In this document: positions 1 to 10,501 of the stretch, one piece after another
Position numbering within the stretch: the stretch's first letter is position 1
Layout: the number at the start of each line of letters is the position of its first letter
Assembly (NCBI GenBank): GCA_029866205.1
Contig: JARWZT010000018.1
Location: 1 to 35,437, forward strand
DNA: 35,437 bases
Origin: Rhodoferax sp.
GTDB taxonomy: Bacteria > Pseudomonadota > Gammaproteobacteria > Burkholderiales > Burkholderiaceae_C
Direction of reading: 5' to 3'
The notes under the pieces: generated by a model
The model's input: only the letters and a program-made list of their open reading frames with translations
Told to the model about the DNA's origin: nothing
Database searches by the model: none
Program-made: the position numbers and the translations under genes

Positions 1-91
1 ACAACGAGGAGTACTCGCCTCTGTGCTCCTGCACCATACGGACAGCGCGTTGGCGCACTTCTGGTGAAAAACGGTTTGATTTCTTGTTCAT
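1..91 (-). CDS. IS3-family transposase OrfA, N-terminal fragment (runs off window)
   Basis: Thirty codons are readable on the minus strand, starting at the ATG complementary to 89-91. The protein begins [16 protein letters not shown] after the Met, followed by [10 protein letters not shown]. This is the N-terminal helix-turn-helix start shared by IS3-family OrfA proteins, which bind the element ends. The catalytic DDE part, encoded by OrfB through a programmed frameshift in this family, would lie beyond the left edge. The frame is open to position 1, so nothing shows whether the element is intact. Confidence 0.72.
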   Translation of the reverse strand, partial: MNKKSNRFSPEVRQRAVRMVQEHRGEYSSL

Positions 92-141
92 GGCTCCATC
101 TTCTCAAAGTTTGGAGCCTCCTTAATTCCCGGGGCGATTCA
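1..141 (-). mobile_element. Truncated end of an IS3-family insertion sequence
   Basis: The minus strand reads inward from a terminus TGAATCGCCCCGGG (128-141), which has the TG start and GC-rich end typical of IS3-family elements, and 36 bp later reaches the start codon of a transposase OrfA. Only the first 141 bp are present because the window begins inside the element. The other inverted repeat and any target duplication are therefore not visible. IS copies are repeated in genomes, so this is a plausible reason for the sequence to end here. Confidence 0.75.
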
Positions 142-184
142 GTTCTTAGGTGGGGTAGCAGGAAACGCGTGGTTTCTCAAAATC

Positions 185-216
185 CATGCCATATTTGCCT
201 TCATGCCATACTTGCC
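185..216. repeat. Imperfect tandem direct repeat upstream of a lipoprotein gene
   Basis: CATGCCATATTTGCC (185-199) is repeated with one change as CATGCCATACTTGCC (202-216), a 17-nt period. It lies between the IS end at 141 and the lipoprotein start at 252, so it could be part of the promoter region or chance. No protein-binding consensus is recognised. Confidence 0.5.
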
Positions 217-251
217 GCGATGCAATGGAATTTCCTATTCGTTATCCGTTT

Positions 252-2354
252 ATGAAAAAAACAGCCATTTATTTTTACCAGTGCGTGGGCTTGGGCGCTT
301 GCCTGTTGTTGTCCGCCTGCCTTGGTGGCTCTAGCGCCCCTGCACCTGTATCACCTGAGCCCGTCGTCACTCTGCTCAAAGATGTATTCCCCACCTCTGG
401 CGAGGCCCTCAAGTGGAGCCTTCGCGCCACCAACGACACCGAGCTCAAAACCTATTTAGAAAAAGCTGTGGTGGCACAAGAACAAAAGGTCAGCTTGTTT
501 GTTGCCGTTGACACCGCTCCTGCAGTGCCAATGGCAACAGCAACCGGGACCACCAGCACATCTACTGCGGCCACCCCTTCCCAAACCACCCTGCAAGAAA
601 TGGGTGTTGACGAAGCCGACCTGGTCAAGGCCGACGGCACCTACCTGTACAGCATAGACCCCTCGCCAGATGGGCTAAGCCGCGCATTGCTAACCCGGCA
701 AAAGCTCAACCCAAGTTCACCCGCCTTGGTGCCTTCAGATGCTTTCAAACTGGGGTTTTCTGAAGACATACAAGGCACCAGCCTTTACCTGGACTCAGAC
801 CGCCAGCAAGTGGCGGCCATTGGTTCTCAAAGCTCAGGTTGGATTTATGGCAAATTTGCCGTCAGCGCCACTGATTGGTTCAAGCCTACTTCGTGGCGCA
901 ACGGCGCCTCTGAGGTGCTGCTGGTTCAAGCGCCAAGCGATGGCTCACTGAAGCAAACGCGTCACATTAAATTGGGTGGCCACTTAATAGGCTCAAGGCG
1001 TATAGGCTCTACGCTTTACATGGTGCTAAGAAGCTACCCCCAAACTGTAGCGTCAATCACCAGCACCGCCAAAGCAGCAGACTACCTGCCCACCATCAGT
1101 GTTGATGGCGCTGGGGAGCAACCCCTGGTAGACCCTGCTGCCTGCTTGCTTCAAACCGGCAATTCCAGCACCAGCGCAGACCTCATTACCTTGGTGGCCA
1201 TTGGCTTGGCCACAGACAAGCACACTCATGCAGCCCGCTGTTTTACGGGCGGCACCGAAGCATTTTTCATGTCAGAGCAAAACGTGTACTTGGCTACCAC
1301 GCGCACGGGCTACACCGTGTCGGACAGTGTGCCTAGTTATTCCGTAGACACCACCACCGACATTCACAAGTTTTCTTTGCAAGGCCTCAACATGGCCTAC
1401 CGAGGTTCGGGCAATGTCAAAGGCCATTTGGGCTTTGATCAAAACAGAAAATCATTTCGCATGGGCGAGTTCAATGGCGCGTTGCATGTCATTACTGAAA
1501 CCCGCTCCAACTGGTTCTTTCCTAGGGTCATTCCAACACCAATTGTCGTTCCTGTTGCTGGTGGCGCACCGGTGTCCACCATTGCTCCCATCATCTCTTC
1601 AGAGAGCACAGAATCGCCTGGGCGCCTCACGGTGCTGCAAGAAAACCAAGGCTTGTTGTCTGTGGTGGGCGAGTTGCCGAACGCCAAACGGCCCGAGCCC
1701 TTGGGCAAACCTGGCGAGCGGCTGTATGCATCACGCTTCTTGGGTAGCAAATGCTACTTGGTGACTTACCGCCTAACTGACCCCCTGTACGTGCTTGACC
1801 TGGCCGACCCCAAAGACCTCAAAATAGCGGGCGAACTGGAAATCAGTGGTTATTCCGATTACCTCTTTCCGATAAGCGACAGCTTGCTATTGGGTGTGGG
1901 CAAAGATGCCGTGGACGACGGTGGTTTGGGTGATGGCCGCTCTGCTTGGTACCAAGGCGTGAAGGTATCCTTAATCGACATTAGCCAGCCCAGTAAACCC
2001 TTGGAGGCAGACAGGCTGATCATTGGCAAGCGAGGCACCGATGCTACCGTCTTGCAAGACCACCATGGCATTGCCATACAAACGCTGAACGGTGTGGCCA
2101 AAGTGGCCATGCCCGTGAAAGTGCATCAAACACCTACCCAATACATGTACGGCAAGCCGTCCGACCTCTACGGCTTTACCCAAAACGAAACAGCTAAGTT
2201 TGAGGTTGATTTGAGCCAGAAAAAAATCACCGCCAAGACCTCATTGCCTTCGACAATGAAACCTGAGCGATGGATTGGCAATGACCGGTCCGTTATTTAC
2301 ATGGACCAGGTGCATTACTACCAAGATGGGGCTTGGGTTTCTGGTTCTTGGTAG
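252..2354 (+). CDS. Beta-propeller domain lipoprotein (Beta_propel, PF09826-like)
   Basis: A 700-residue exported protein. Residues 1-20 form a signal peptide with Lys-Lys, a hydrophobic stretch and the lipobox LSAC, so it is probably a lipoprotein anchored after signal peptidase II cleavage. Around residue 115 it carries [19 protein letters not shown], the hallmark opening of the secreted beta-propeller family. The rest is beta-rich with repeated YLATTR/[11 protein letters not shown] strands, and a C-terminal half that resembles propeller blades. The start at 252 is chosen because it places the signal peptide at the N terminus; an in-frame ATG at 186 would put 22 polar residues before it. 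No good ribosome binding site precedes 252. The biochemical role of this family is unknown. It stands alone, downstream of an IS end, and may have lost its native promoter to that insertion. Confidence 0.8.
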   Translation: MKKTAIYFYQCVGLGACLLLSACLGGSSAPAPVSPEPVVTLLKDVFPTSGEALKWSLRATNDTELKTYLEKAVVAQEQKVSLFVAVDTAPAVPMATATGTTSTSTAATPSQTTLQEMGVDEADLVKADGTYLYSIDPSPDGLSRALLTRQKLNPSSPALVPSDAFKLGFSEDIQGTSLYLDSDRQQVAAIGSQSSGWIYGKFAVSATDWFKPTSWRNGASEVLLVQAPSDGSLKQTRHIKLGGHLIGSRRIGSTLYMVLRSYPQTVASITSTAKAADYLPTISVDGAGEQPLVDPAACLLQTGNSSTSADLITLVAIGLATDKHTHAARCFTGGTEAFFMSEQNVYLATTRTGYTVSDSVPSYSVDTTTDIHKFSLQGLNMAYRGSGNVKGHLGFDQNRKSFRMGEFNGALHVITETRSNWFFPRVIPTPIVVPVAGGAPVSTIAPIISSESTESPGRLTVLQENQGLLSVVGELPNAKRPEPLGKPGERLYASRFLGSKCYLVTYRLTDPLYVLDLADPKDLKIAGELEISGYSDYLFPISDSLLLGVGKDAVDDGGLGDGRSAWYQGVKVSLIDISQPSKPLEADRLIIGKRGTDATVLQDHHGIAIQTLNGVAKVAMPVKVHQTPTQYMYGKPSDLYGFTQNETAKFEVDLSQKKITAKTSLPSTMKPERWIGNDRSVIYMDQVHYYQDGAWVSGSW

Positions 2355-2427
2355 GCCAACTGCGAATGCGTCATTCGCCAGACACACACGAGCCCACTCC
2401 AGATGTAGGCCCTCGCGTGACCCCTTT

Positions 2428-2901
2428 GATGCCGCCATGATCACGGCCTTGCAGTCGCCCTTCGGCAGTGGTGGCAATGTGGGACAACTGGCCGGCATTG
2501 ACGGTGGCAGTGGGCTGGACACCATCGCCTTGAGCGGTGCCGTACTCACCTTTGACCTCACGCTCATCGCCAACCAGGCCGCAAGCAGTCCCGACGGCAG
2601 CCGCCGCATTGACAGCATCGAGAAAATCGACCTGACTGGCACGGGTGCCAACACACTCAAGCTCACCGCCATGGACGTGCTCGACATGGGCTCAGCCAAC
2701 TTGTTCGAAACCACGGTGCGCCAGCAGCTGCTGGTCAATGGCGATGCCGGCGACATGGTGGATCTGGCCAATGGCACGGGTACGGAGGGCTGGACGCTGG
2801 CCAGCAGGACCGTGGCGCTGGACGGGGTGAATTACGCCATCTGGAACAACGACACCAGCAAGGCCACGGTGTATGTCAACACCGCGGTGGTGGTGATCTG
2901 A
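2428..2901 (+). pseudogene. C-terminal relic of a large RTX/VCBS-type secreted adhesin
   Basis: From 2428 an open frame with no plausible start codon encodes sequence typical of the last segment of giant calcium-binding adhesins: [53 protein letters not shown] and a hydrophobic C terminus ending in NTAVVVI. These are the cell-distal C-terminal parts recognised by type I secretion. The remaining gene body, usually several kilobases of repeats, is absent: the frame runs backward into the 3' end of the preceding lipoprotein gene in another register. No type I exporter genes are nearby. It is interpreted as a deletion remnant, not a functional small protein. Confidence 0.68.
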
Positions 2902-2992
2902 CGCAGGGCAGGGTGCAAAACAGTGCGCCGCGCAGGGTTGTTCAGCGCAGTGGCACACTCCCCCGCGTTGCAACTTTTGTGGGAGACGGCTT

Positions 2993-3214
2993 TTGAAAAC
3001 GCTTGCTGTATGGATGGGCGCCATGGTCTTGGCCGGGTGCGCCTCCAACCCAACCCCATGGGCCAAAGACGGTGTCCCGGCCACAGACTTTGAAGCCGTC
3101 TCGCAGCAATGCAAGGCCAAGGCAGAGTCCCAAATGCAAACCATGCAGCAGCAGGTGGTGATCAGCTACGTGAATTGTCTGGAGGCGCAGGGCTGGCGCC
3201 CGGTGAAAAAATAG
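2993..3214 (+). CDS. Small lipoprotein, 73 aa, unknown function
   Basis: The frame starts with TTG at 2993, preceded by GGGAGA at 2981-2986. The first 16 residues form a short signal peptide ending in the lipobox LAGC, so the mature protein would be a lipid-anchored peptide of about 58 residues. It contains a Gln/Met-rich helix (SQMQTMQQQVV) and two further cysteines (QQCKAK and YVNCLEAQGW) that could form a disulfide. The C-terminal CLEAQGWRP pattern is common in small proteobacterial lipoproteins without assigned function. It is followed by a strong terminator. Confidence 0.72.
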   Translation: MKTLAVWMGAMVLAGCASNPTPWAKDGVPATDFEAVSQQCKAKAESQMQTMQQQVVISYVNCLEAQGWRPVKK

Positions 3215-3288
3215 CCTGTTCAAGGGCCAGCAGCTCGCGGGCCCACCGCGCAAAGGGCGGCTCCTCTTCGGCAGCGGGTTAGCCAATA

Positions 3289-3317
3289 AAAAACCCCCGT
3301 ACAAGACGGGGGTTTTT
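3289..3317. terminator. Bidirectional intrinsic terminator between convergent genes
   Basis: A perfect 12-bp stem AAAAACCCCCGT / ACGGGGGTTTTT with a 5-nt loop (3301-3305). The A-tract on one side and T-tract on the other let it work on both strands. It lies exactly between the small lipoprotein gene (+) and the tauA-like gene (-). Confidence 0.9.
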
Positions 3318-3335
3318 AGCTGGCGCAGGGCCGGT

Positions 3336-4334
3336 TTAGTTCGCGGCCCGCTTGGCGTAGGCGTCCGTCACAAAGACTTTGTAGTCGGGTTTGACTTCTT
3401 GGATGCGTCCTTGTTCTTTCAGGAACACTGCGGTTTCAGCCATGGCTTTGGCTGCGCCGCCGCCCAGCCATTTGGGGCCGAGTTGCTCAGCCACGGTGGG
3501 AAACACGTACAGGGCCATGGCGGCGGGTACGTCTTTCGCGTCAGCTTTGGTGGCGCGGGCAATCGCTTTGACCTGCGGGGTGTCGGGTGTCCACGATGCT
3601 TTTTGGGCGCGGTAATCGGAGTCGGCCTTGTTCAGCGCCTTGACCAGTGCCACCATAAAGGCGTCGTTCTCGGCAGCCCATTTGGTGTTGACGGCAATGC
3701 CATCAAACGTGGGGTAGCCCTTTTGCCCAATCGAGCCCGAGCTGGCAATGGCTTTGCCGTTGCCCTTGATTTTGGAGAGTACCGGGTCCCAAATAAAGGC
3801 GGCGTCGATGTCACCACGCTCCCAGGCGGCTGCGATTTCGGGCGGGCGCATGTTCATCACATTGACATCGTTGGCGGTCAGGCCTTCGAGTTTCATGGCG
3901 GCCATCAGTTGGTAATGGGCGGTTGACACAAACGGTGTGGCAACTTTTTTGCCCTTGAGGTCTTTGACGGAGTTGACGTTGCTGCCATTGCGGGAGATCA
4001 GCGCTTCGGCGTCCGCGATGTCGTCCAAAATCCAGAACAGTTTGATGTCCTGACCCTGGGTGACTGCAGCCGTCAGGGGGCTGGAGCCGACCTGGCCAAT
4101 TTGCACGTCGCCCGAGGCCATGGCTTTGATGACATCGCCGCCGCCGCCAAACATGCGCCAGTTGATTTTGTAGCCGGTGGCTTTTTCCAGTTCGCCGGAT
4201 TCGATCACGGCCTGAAACGGCACCAGCATGTCCTGGTGGGCAAAAGTGACTTCTTTTTTCTGTGCAAAAGCAGTGCTGCTGAACAGTGCGGCGCTTGCGG
4301 CGACCAGCAACCATTGACGTTTGTTGAACTTCAT
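3336..4334 (-). CDS. tauA: Taurine/sulfonate ABC transporter substrate-binding protein, TauA-like
   Basis: A 332-residue periplasmic binding protein with a signal peptide cleaved near Ala24 (STAFA-QKK). The core reads VTFAHQDMLVPF, GGGGDVIKAMASGDVQIGQVGSSPLTAA and ERGDIDAAFIWDPVL, the pattern of TauA-type proteins that deliver taurine or related alkylsulfonates to a TauBC permease. No ATPase or permease gene adjoins it, so it must work with components encoded elsewhere or with another transporter. It is 168 bp downstream of the aminotransferase gene in the same direction, a gap long enough for its own promoter; GGAGA precedes the ATG. Context with cuyA- and hpsN-like genes suggests the ligand may be cysteate or another C3 sulfonate, not taurine; the sequence alone does not settle this. 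Confidence 0.82.
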   Translation of the reverse strand: MKFNKRQWLLVAASAALFSSTAFAQKKEVTFAHQDMLVPFQAVIESGELEKATGYKINWRMFGGGGDVIKAMASGDVQIGQVGSSPLTAAVTQGQDIKLFWILDDIADAEALISRNGSNVNSVKDLKGKKVATPFVSTAHYQLMAAMKLEGLTANDVNVMNMRPPEIAAAWERGDIDAAFIWDPVLSKIKGNGKAIASSGSIGQKGYPTFDGIAVNTKWAAENDAFMVALVKALNKADSDYRAQKASWTPDTPQVKAIARATKADAKDVPAAMALYVFPTVAEQLGPKWLGGGAAKAMAETAVFLKEQGRIQEVKPDYKVFVTDAYAKRAAN

Positions 4335-4502
4335 GAGTGTCTCCAGTTAAGAATAATAAAAATACCAGCGGGAACGAAAAACCAATAAAACGAGTGGCAC
4401 AAAAACAAGGCTTTGCGCCCAGGCGGCGCCAGGATCGGGGGACCGGTGGATCCTGAGTAGCGCAAGCCAGAGTGGATCATAGTCAGGGTCGGCAGTGCAA
4501 GT

Positions 4503-5723
4503 CTAGTTGGCCACCACTTGGACCGCACGCTTGATGGTCCGGCCGATGGCGGTGCAGTCGGCTTGCGACAGCGACAGGGGGAGCCGCAGGTCGCACAGGC
4601 CACCGAGCACCCGTTGTGCGTTGGGCAAAATTTGCGCTTGCCCGAAGTAGCGCCAGTGCTTCCATACGCTGGTAAATCCCACCGGTTCATCCGCACCAAA
4701 CCATTTGACGTGCACACCACCTTCTGCGCACAGGGCGATGGCGCTTTGTATTTGGCCCCAGTCCAGGTCCACCAGCCCAAACTGCAAAGAGCTGGCAACA
4801 AACTGCTCTTTGGCGGGGCGATGCGGCAGGCGGATGTGGGGCGCATCTTGCAGTGCCGCATGCAGCCAGGCATAGCGCTGGTTCCAGCGCATGCAGCGCT
4901 CGCGCAGTACCTCGCCAAGCTGGGACCGGGCCAAGGCGGCGGGCAGGTTGCCCATGCGCAGGCTGAAGTTGGGTGTGTGGTATTTCCAGCGTTCAAACAC
5001 TTCGGCACCCGGGCGCGCCAGGTGCGATGCGTAGAGCATGTAGCTGCCGGACAGCAGCACGGCCTGCGCGGCGAGGTCGGGGTCGTGGGTGACCAGCAGG
5101 CCGCCCTCGCCGCTGTTGGCGTGCTTGTAGCTCTGCAAGCTGAAGCACCCGGCCAGGCCCCAGGTGCCGGTGGCTTTGCCGTTCCAGGCGGCACCCATGG
5201 TGTGCGCGCAATCTTCAATCAGCCGAACACCAAACTCCGCACAGACCGCGGTGAGCGCCTCCATGTCGCAAATATGGCCCCGCATGTGGGACAGCAGCAG
5301 GGTGGTGGCACCACTGCTTGCCGCTTTGCGGCGCAGGTCGTCCAGGTCTATCAGCAGATCGTCGGTCACGTCGACCAGCACCGGCACCGCGCCCGCATGG
5401 GCAATGGCACCTGGCACCGGTGCCAGCGTGAAACAGTTGCTCAGTACCTTGTCGCCAGGGCGCACGCCGCTGCAGCGCAAGGCCGCAAACATGGTGGAGC
5501 CGCAGGAGTTCATGGCCACGCAATACGGCGCGCCAATCTCTGCCGCAAAGTCGGCCTCCAGCGCGGCGGCTTCGCCGGGCTTGGCGCCCGTCTCGCCGTA
5601 GCGGTGCAGCTTGCCGTTGCCCATCAGGGCCATGGCGGCCTGCACGCCCGCTGCGGGAATAGGCTCTTGCCAGGTCAGGTCGAGTTGCAAAGGGTCTGGG
5701 GCTTGCGTGGGGGCTGAATTCAT
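4503..5723 (-). CDS. DegT/DnrJ/EryC1/StrS-family PLP aminotransferase
   Basis: A 406-residue fold-type I PLP enzyme of the family normally acting on keto-sugars. Visible signatures are NSCGSTMFAALRC near 72-84, the PLP-binding acid in LIEDCAHTMGA (Asp171) and the Schiff-base lysine in SLQSYKHANSGEGG (Lys200). Length fits the family. It lacks any sugar-nucleotide neighbours. Instead it sits 21 bp downstream of a racemase gene in a run with cysteate sulfo-lyase- and sulfopropanediol dehydrogenase-like genes. An inferred role is transamination within C3-sulfonate metabolism, for example sulfopyruvate to cysteate, or amino transfer to a related keto compound. This is inference from position; the family is well supported, the substrate is not. 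Confidence 0.82.
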   Translation of the reverse strand: MNSAPTQAPDPLQLDLTWQEPIPAAGVQAAMALMGNGKLHRYGETGAKPGEAAALEADFAAEIGAPYCVAMNSCGSTMFAALRCSGVRPGDKVLSNCFTLAPVPGAIAHAGAVPVLVDVTDDLLIDLDDLRRKAASSGATTLLLSHMRGHICDMEALTAVCAEFGVRLIEDCAHTMGAAWNGKATGTWGLAGCFSLQSYKHANSGEGGLLVTHDPDLAAQAVLLSGSYMLYASHLARPGAEVFERWKYHTPNFSLRMGNLPAALARSQLGEVLRERCMRWNQRYAWLHAALQDAPHIRLPHRPAKEQFVASSLQFGLVDLDWGQIQSAIALCAEGGVHVKWFGADEPVGFTSVWKHWRYFGQAQILPNAQRVLGGLCDLRLPLSLSQADCTAIGRTIKRAVQVVAN

Positions 5724-5744
5724 GGCGGTGGGTTCCGGTAAGGG

Positions 5745-6455
5745 TCAGGCAGGCCGCGCGGCCTGCAGCTGTTGCCAAAGGGCCACAGTGGCTTGCGCCA
5801 GCGCGGTGGTGCTGTCCACGCACAGGTCTTGCAGCGCCTGCGGTGCGTCTTGCAGGGCCAGGGGCGCTTCGGTGCACGCCAGGACGATGCCGTCGGCCCC
5901 ATCGGCTTGCATGGCCCGGATGGCCTGCACCAGCAGCGGCCCGGCCTGGCGCGGTTGGCCCGCCTTTACCAGCGCAATGGCAGGCAATATCCAGTCGTCC
6001 AAGGCCGCGTTGCTGGGGGCCACCAGCGTCAGGCCCCGCGCCTGCAGGGCCGCTTCAAAAAGGTGGGTGGCCAAGGTAGCCCGCGTGGCTACCAGCCCAA
6101 TGCGGGCACCGCGGCCAAAGGTCTGCAAGGCCTGCGCGCACGCGGTGTCCACGATGGACGGAAAGGGCAGGGCGCAGCCCTCACACAGCTGGGCGTGCCA
6201 AAAGTGGGCGGTGTTGCAGGCCATGACCAGCCCCTGCGCGCCCGCCGCGATCAGGCGGTCACGCGCGGCCATCAGGGCCGGCAAGGGCGACGGGCCACCC
6301 TGCAGCAAGGCGGCAGGCCGACCGGGAATGCGCGGGTCACTGTGAATCAACAGCGGCACATGGCCCGCGTCATCCTGGGCGTCGGTGGCCGCCACGACTT
6401 TTGCAAAAAAGTCGACGGTGGCCAAGGGCCCCATGCCACCGAGCACGCCGATCAT
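5745..6455 (-). CDS. Aspartate/glutamate racemase family protein
   Basis: A 236-residue protein of the cofactor-independent racemase family. It opens with [15 protein letters not shown] and has the two catalytic cysteines in MACNTAHFW (Cys80) and [10 protein letters not shown] (Cys194), which abstract and return the alpha proton from opposite faces. Both cysteines are intact, so activity is likely. The start ATG overlaps the stop of the upstream cuyA-like gene by 4 bp (ATGA), indicating translational coupling. Cysteate is a close structural analogue of aspartate, with sulfonate replacing the beta carboxylate. It may therefore racemise D/L-cysteate to feed the sulfo-lyase. Ordinary aspartate racemase remains possible. 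Confidence 0.82.
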   Translation of the reverse strand: MIGVLGGMGPLATVDFFAKVVAATDAQDDAGHVPLLIHSDPRIPGRPAALLQGGPSPLPALMAARDRLIAAGAQGLVMACNTAHFWHAQLCEGCALPFPSIVDTACAQALQTFGRGARIGLVATRATLATHLFEAALQARGLTLVAPSNAALDDWILPAIALVKAGQPRQAGPLLVQAIRAMQADGADGIVLACTEAPLALQDAPQALQDLCVDSTTALAQATVALWQQLQAARPA

Positions 6456-7462
6456 GGCGCCAGGTGGCCTTCAAAAGCGTGCATGTAGCCGTACAGGCCG
6501 ACCGCGCCGCCAGTGTGCAAAAACACCACGTTTTGCCCCTTTTGGTAATGGCCCTTGCGGATCAGGTCGATCAGGCCGGCCATGCCTTTGCCCGAATACA
6601 CCGGGTCGAGCAAGATGCCCTCGAGGCGCGCTAGCATGGTGACGGCTTCCATCATGCCGGGGGTAGGTATGCCGTAGCCCGCGCCGATGTAGTCGCAATT
6701 GGCCACCACGTGCTCGCGCTGAACGGCACCCGGCACGCCCAGCAAATCGGCCGTTTGCTGCGCCAGTGCAAACACTTTTTCTTCTTGGGGCAAGCGTGGG
6801 GCCCGCACGCCAATACCCAGCACTGGAATCTGGGTGCGTGCGCCTTCCATGCCCACCACCAGGCCCGCCTGCGTACCCGCGCTGCCGGTGGCGTGGACCA
6901 GCGAATGGATGTCCAGCCCCATTTGCAGGGCTTGGTCGGCCAACTCCAGCGCGCAGGTGACGTAGCCCAGCGCACCCAGGGCGTTGGAGCCGCCGCCGGG
7001 GATGATGTAGGTCTTGCGGCCCTTGGCGCGCAGCTGCTCGGCCAGCGTTTCCATGGCTTTGTCCATGGGCGTATCGGCGGGCACCTCGCTCACGTGGGCA
7101 CCATACAGGTGGTCCAAAAACACGTTGCCGGAGTGCTGGTAGTCGGGCTGGCGGTAGCCGGTGCGGTCTTCCAGTATCAGGTGGCACTCCATGCCCAGCT
7201 TGGCCGCGATGGCAGCGGTTTGGCGCGCATGGTTGGATTGCGTGGCCCCCTGCGTGATCAGGGTGTCTGCGCCAAGTTTCAGGGCATCAGCGACCAGGTA
7301 TTCCAGCTTGCGCGTTTTGTTGCCGCCGGTGGCCAGTCCGGTGCAGTCGTCGCGCTTGATCCACAGCTGCGGACCGCCCAGCGCCGCAGTCAGGCGGTGC
7401 ATGGGCTCCAGCGCTGTCGGGCCGTGGGTAATGCGAACGCGGGGAAATTTGGCCAGTTTCAT
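6452..7462 (-). CDS. cuyA: L-cysteate sulfo-lyase / D-cysteine desulfhydrase family PLP enzyme
   Basis: A 336-residue fold-type II PLP enzyme of the ACC deaminase/D-cysteine desulfhydrase group. The PLP lysine is Lys49 in [14 protein letters not shown]. Other family features are [13 protein letters not shown], the phosphate-binding glycine loop [14 protein letters not shown] and [13 protein letters not shown]. In this group CuyA splits L-cysteate into pyruvate, ammonium and sulfite, while DcyD acts on D-cysteine. The N-terminal form ([19 protein letters not shown]) and the neighbouring hpsN-like and tauA-like genes favour CuyA. It lies 35 bp downstream of the hpsN-like gene and overlaps the racemase start. 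No sulfite exporter (CuyZ type) or CuyR regulator is adjacent, which is unusual for characterised cuy loci. Confidence 0.75.
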   Translation of the reverse strand: MKLAKFPRVRITHGPTALEPMHRLTAALGGPQLWIKRDDCTGLATGGNKTRKLEYLVADALKLGADTLITQGATQSNHARQTAAIAAKLGMECHLILEDRTGYRQPDYQHSGNVFLDHLYGAHVSEVPADTPMDKAMETLAEQLRAKGRKTYIIPGGGSNALGALGYVTCALELADQALQMGLDIHSLVHATGSAGTQAGLVVGMEGARTQIPVLGIGVRAPRLPQEEKVFALAQQTADLLGVPGAVQREHVVANCDYIGAGYGIPTPGMMEAVTMLARLEGILLDPVYSGKGMAGLIDLIRKGHYQKGQNVVFLHTGGAVGLYGYMHAFEGHLAP

Positions 7463-7497
7463 AAAGCGGTCTCTCTCGTTGGTAAAAAAAGGGGGGC

Positions 7498-8943
<1,446 letters not shown>

Positions 8944-8992
8944 TCAGCCCCGTGGCAAGCCGATGCCAGGCGGCGTTTGAGGCCCTAAGCCC

Positions 8993-10498
8993 ATGGCACG
9001 CAGCGCCAGCGCTTCGGACATGATGTGGCGGCGCCTGTTTCGCCGCTTTGAAGACCGCACCAGTCACCTGCAAACCCGCCTGCAAGACATGCTGGTGCAC
9101 GCCCTGGCGGAAGGATTTATCGCCCCCGGCGCGCCGCTGCCGTCCAGCCGCAGTTTGGCGTTGGCCCTGGGGGTATCGCGCACCACCGTGACCCTGGTTT
9201 TGCAGGCCCTGTGCGACAAGGGCCTCATCCAAGCCCGCGCCCGCAGTGGTTACTTTGCCGACAAGGCGCCGGTGTCCACCCCGCTCACCGCGCTTGCCCA
9301 GCGCAGCGCTGCCGACAGCGCCGACCTGTGGAGTGCCCGTTTCAAACAGCGGCCCAGCTTGCAGCGCAATATTCGCAAACCCTTGGACTGGCAGCAGCAG
9401 CCCTATCCGTTTATCTACGGGCAATGGGACGTGGGCCTATTTCCGTTTCGCGACTGGCGCAGCTGCGTGCTGGAGTCGCTGCAGGCACAGTCGGTGCGGC
9501 GCTGGGCTGTGGACCACATTGACCGCGATGAAGAGAGCCTGGTCACCCAAATTCATGGCCGTTTGCTGCCCGCGCGCGGTATTTGGGTGGACCGGGATGA
9601 AATATTGGTCACCAACGGGGCGCAGCACGCCAGCTACCTGCTGGCCAGCGTGCTGATGGACAGCAGCACGCGCGTTGGCGTGGAAGACCCCGGCTATCCG
9701 GACGCCCGCAATGTGTTTTCGCTGCGCGGTGCCCAGGTGCTGCCTTTGGCGGTGGACGCGCAAGGTTTGGTGCTGAGCCCGGCGCTGGCGCAGTGCGACT
9801 ACGTCTACCTGACCCCCAGCCACCAGTGCCCCACCACGGTGACGATGTCGCTGGAGCGTCGCCAGGCGTTGCTCGAACAAGCGCGTGCGCATGGCATCGT
9901 GCTGCTGGAAGACGACCACGAAAGCGAACTCAATTTTGCCGGTCGGCCCACGCCAGCCCTCAAGAGCCTGGACGGCGAAGGGCGGGTACTGTATTTGGGC
10001 AGCTTGTCCAAAACTCTGGCCCACGGCTTGCGTTTGGGGTATCTGGTGGCGCCCGCACCGTTGGTGCGCGAGCTGCGTGCCATGCGCCGGCTGATGACCC
10101 GCCATGTGTCCACCAACAACCAGCAGGCGGCGGCGAGTTTTATCGCCCATGGTTTTCATGATGCCTACCTGCGCCGCCTGAACCTGGCCTACCGGGAGCG
10201 CTCCCGCGTACTCACGGCCGCTCTGGCGCTCCATGCGCCGCAGTTGCAGCCCATGCCCACCTTGGGCGGCTCGGCGCTGTGGGTGCAAGGGCCGCAGGGG
10301 CTGGACAGTGCCGTTTTGGCGTCGCGTCTTTTGGCGCGTGGTGTGGTGATTGAACCGGGCGCGGTCTTTTACGCCCAGGCACCACAGGCTTGCAACAGCA
10401 TGCGGATCGGTTATTCGTCCATCGCCGCAGAGCAGATTGAGCCGGGCGTGCGCCTGATTGCCGCCGAGCTGCGCGAGCTGGGCCTGAGCCGGCTTTAA
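8993..10498 (+). CDS. MocR-type regulator: GntR winged helix fused to aminotransferase-like domain
   Basis: A 501-residue two-domain regulator. Residues about 20-90 are a GntR winged helix-turn-helix (GAPLPSSRSLALALGVSRTTVTLVLQAL, then the wing SGYF). From about 130 onward it is a fold-type I aminotransferase domain with the PLP lysine in LGSLSKTLAHGLRLGYL (Lys340) and the acidic LLEDDHESE near 305-312. In this family PLP, or PLP plus an amino compound, is the effector sensed by the C-terminal domain; TauR, GabR and PdxR are members. It is divergent from the hpsN-like operon with 139 bp between starts, so it most likely controls that operon, perhaps responding to cysteate or taurine. Its 3' end meets cfa with 3 bp between stop codons. 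Confidence 0.9.
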   Translation: MARSASASDMMWRRLFRRFEDRTSHLQTRLQDMLVHALAEGFIAPGAPLPSSRSLALALGVSRTTVTLVLQALCDKGLIQARARSGYFADKAPVSTPLTALAQRSAADSADLWSARFKQRPSLQRNIRKPLDWQQQPYPFIYGQWDVGLFPFRDWRSCVLESLQAQSVRRWAVDHIDRDEESLVTQIHGRLLPARGIWVDRDEILVTNGAQHASYLLASVLMDSSTRVGVEDPGYPDARNVFSLRGAQVLPLAVDAQGLVLSPALAQCDYVYLTPSHQCPTTVTMSLERRQALLEQARAHGIVLLEDDHESELNFAGRPTPALKSLDGEGRVLYLGSLSKTLAHGLRLGYLVAPAPLVRELRAMRRLMTRHVSTNNQQAAASFIAHGFHDAYLRRLNLAYRERSRVLTAALALHAPQLQPMPTLGGSALWVQGPQGLDSAVLASRLLARGVVIEPGAVFYAQAPQACNSMRIGYSSIAAEQIEPGVRLIAAELRELGLSRL

Positions 10499-10501
10499 AC
10501 G

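Noticed and set aside
4331..5218. 295-codon minus-strand frame overlapping the DegT gene
   Set aside because: Cys/Pro/Trp-rich composition in the wrong register of a clear aminotransferase gene.
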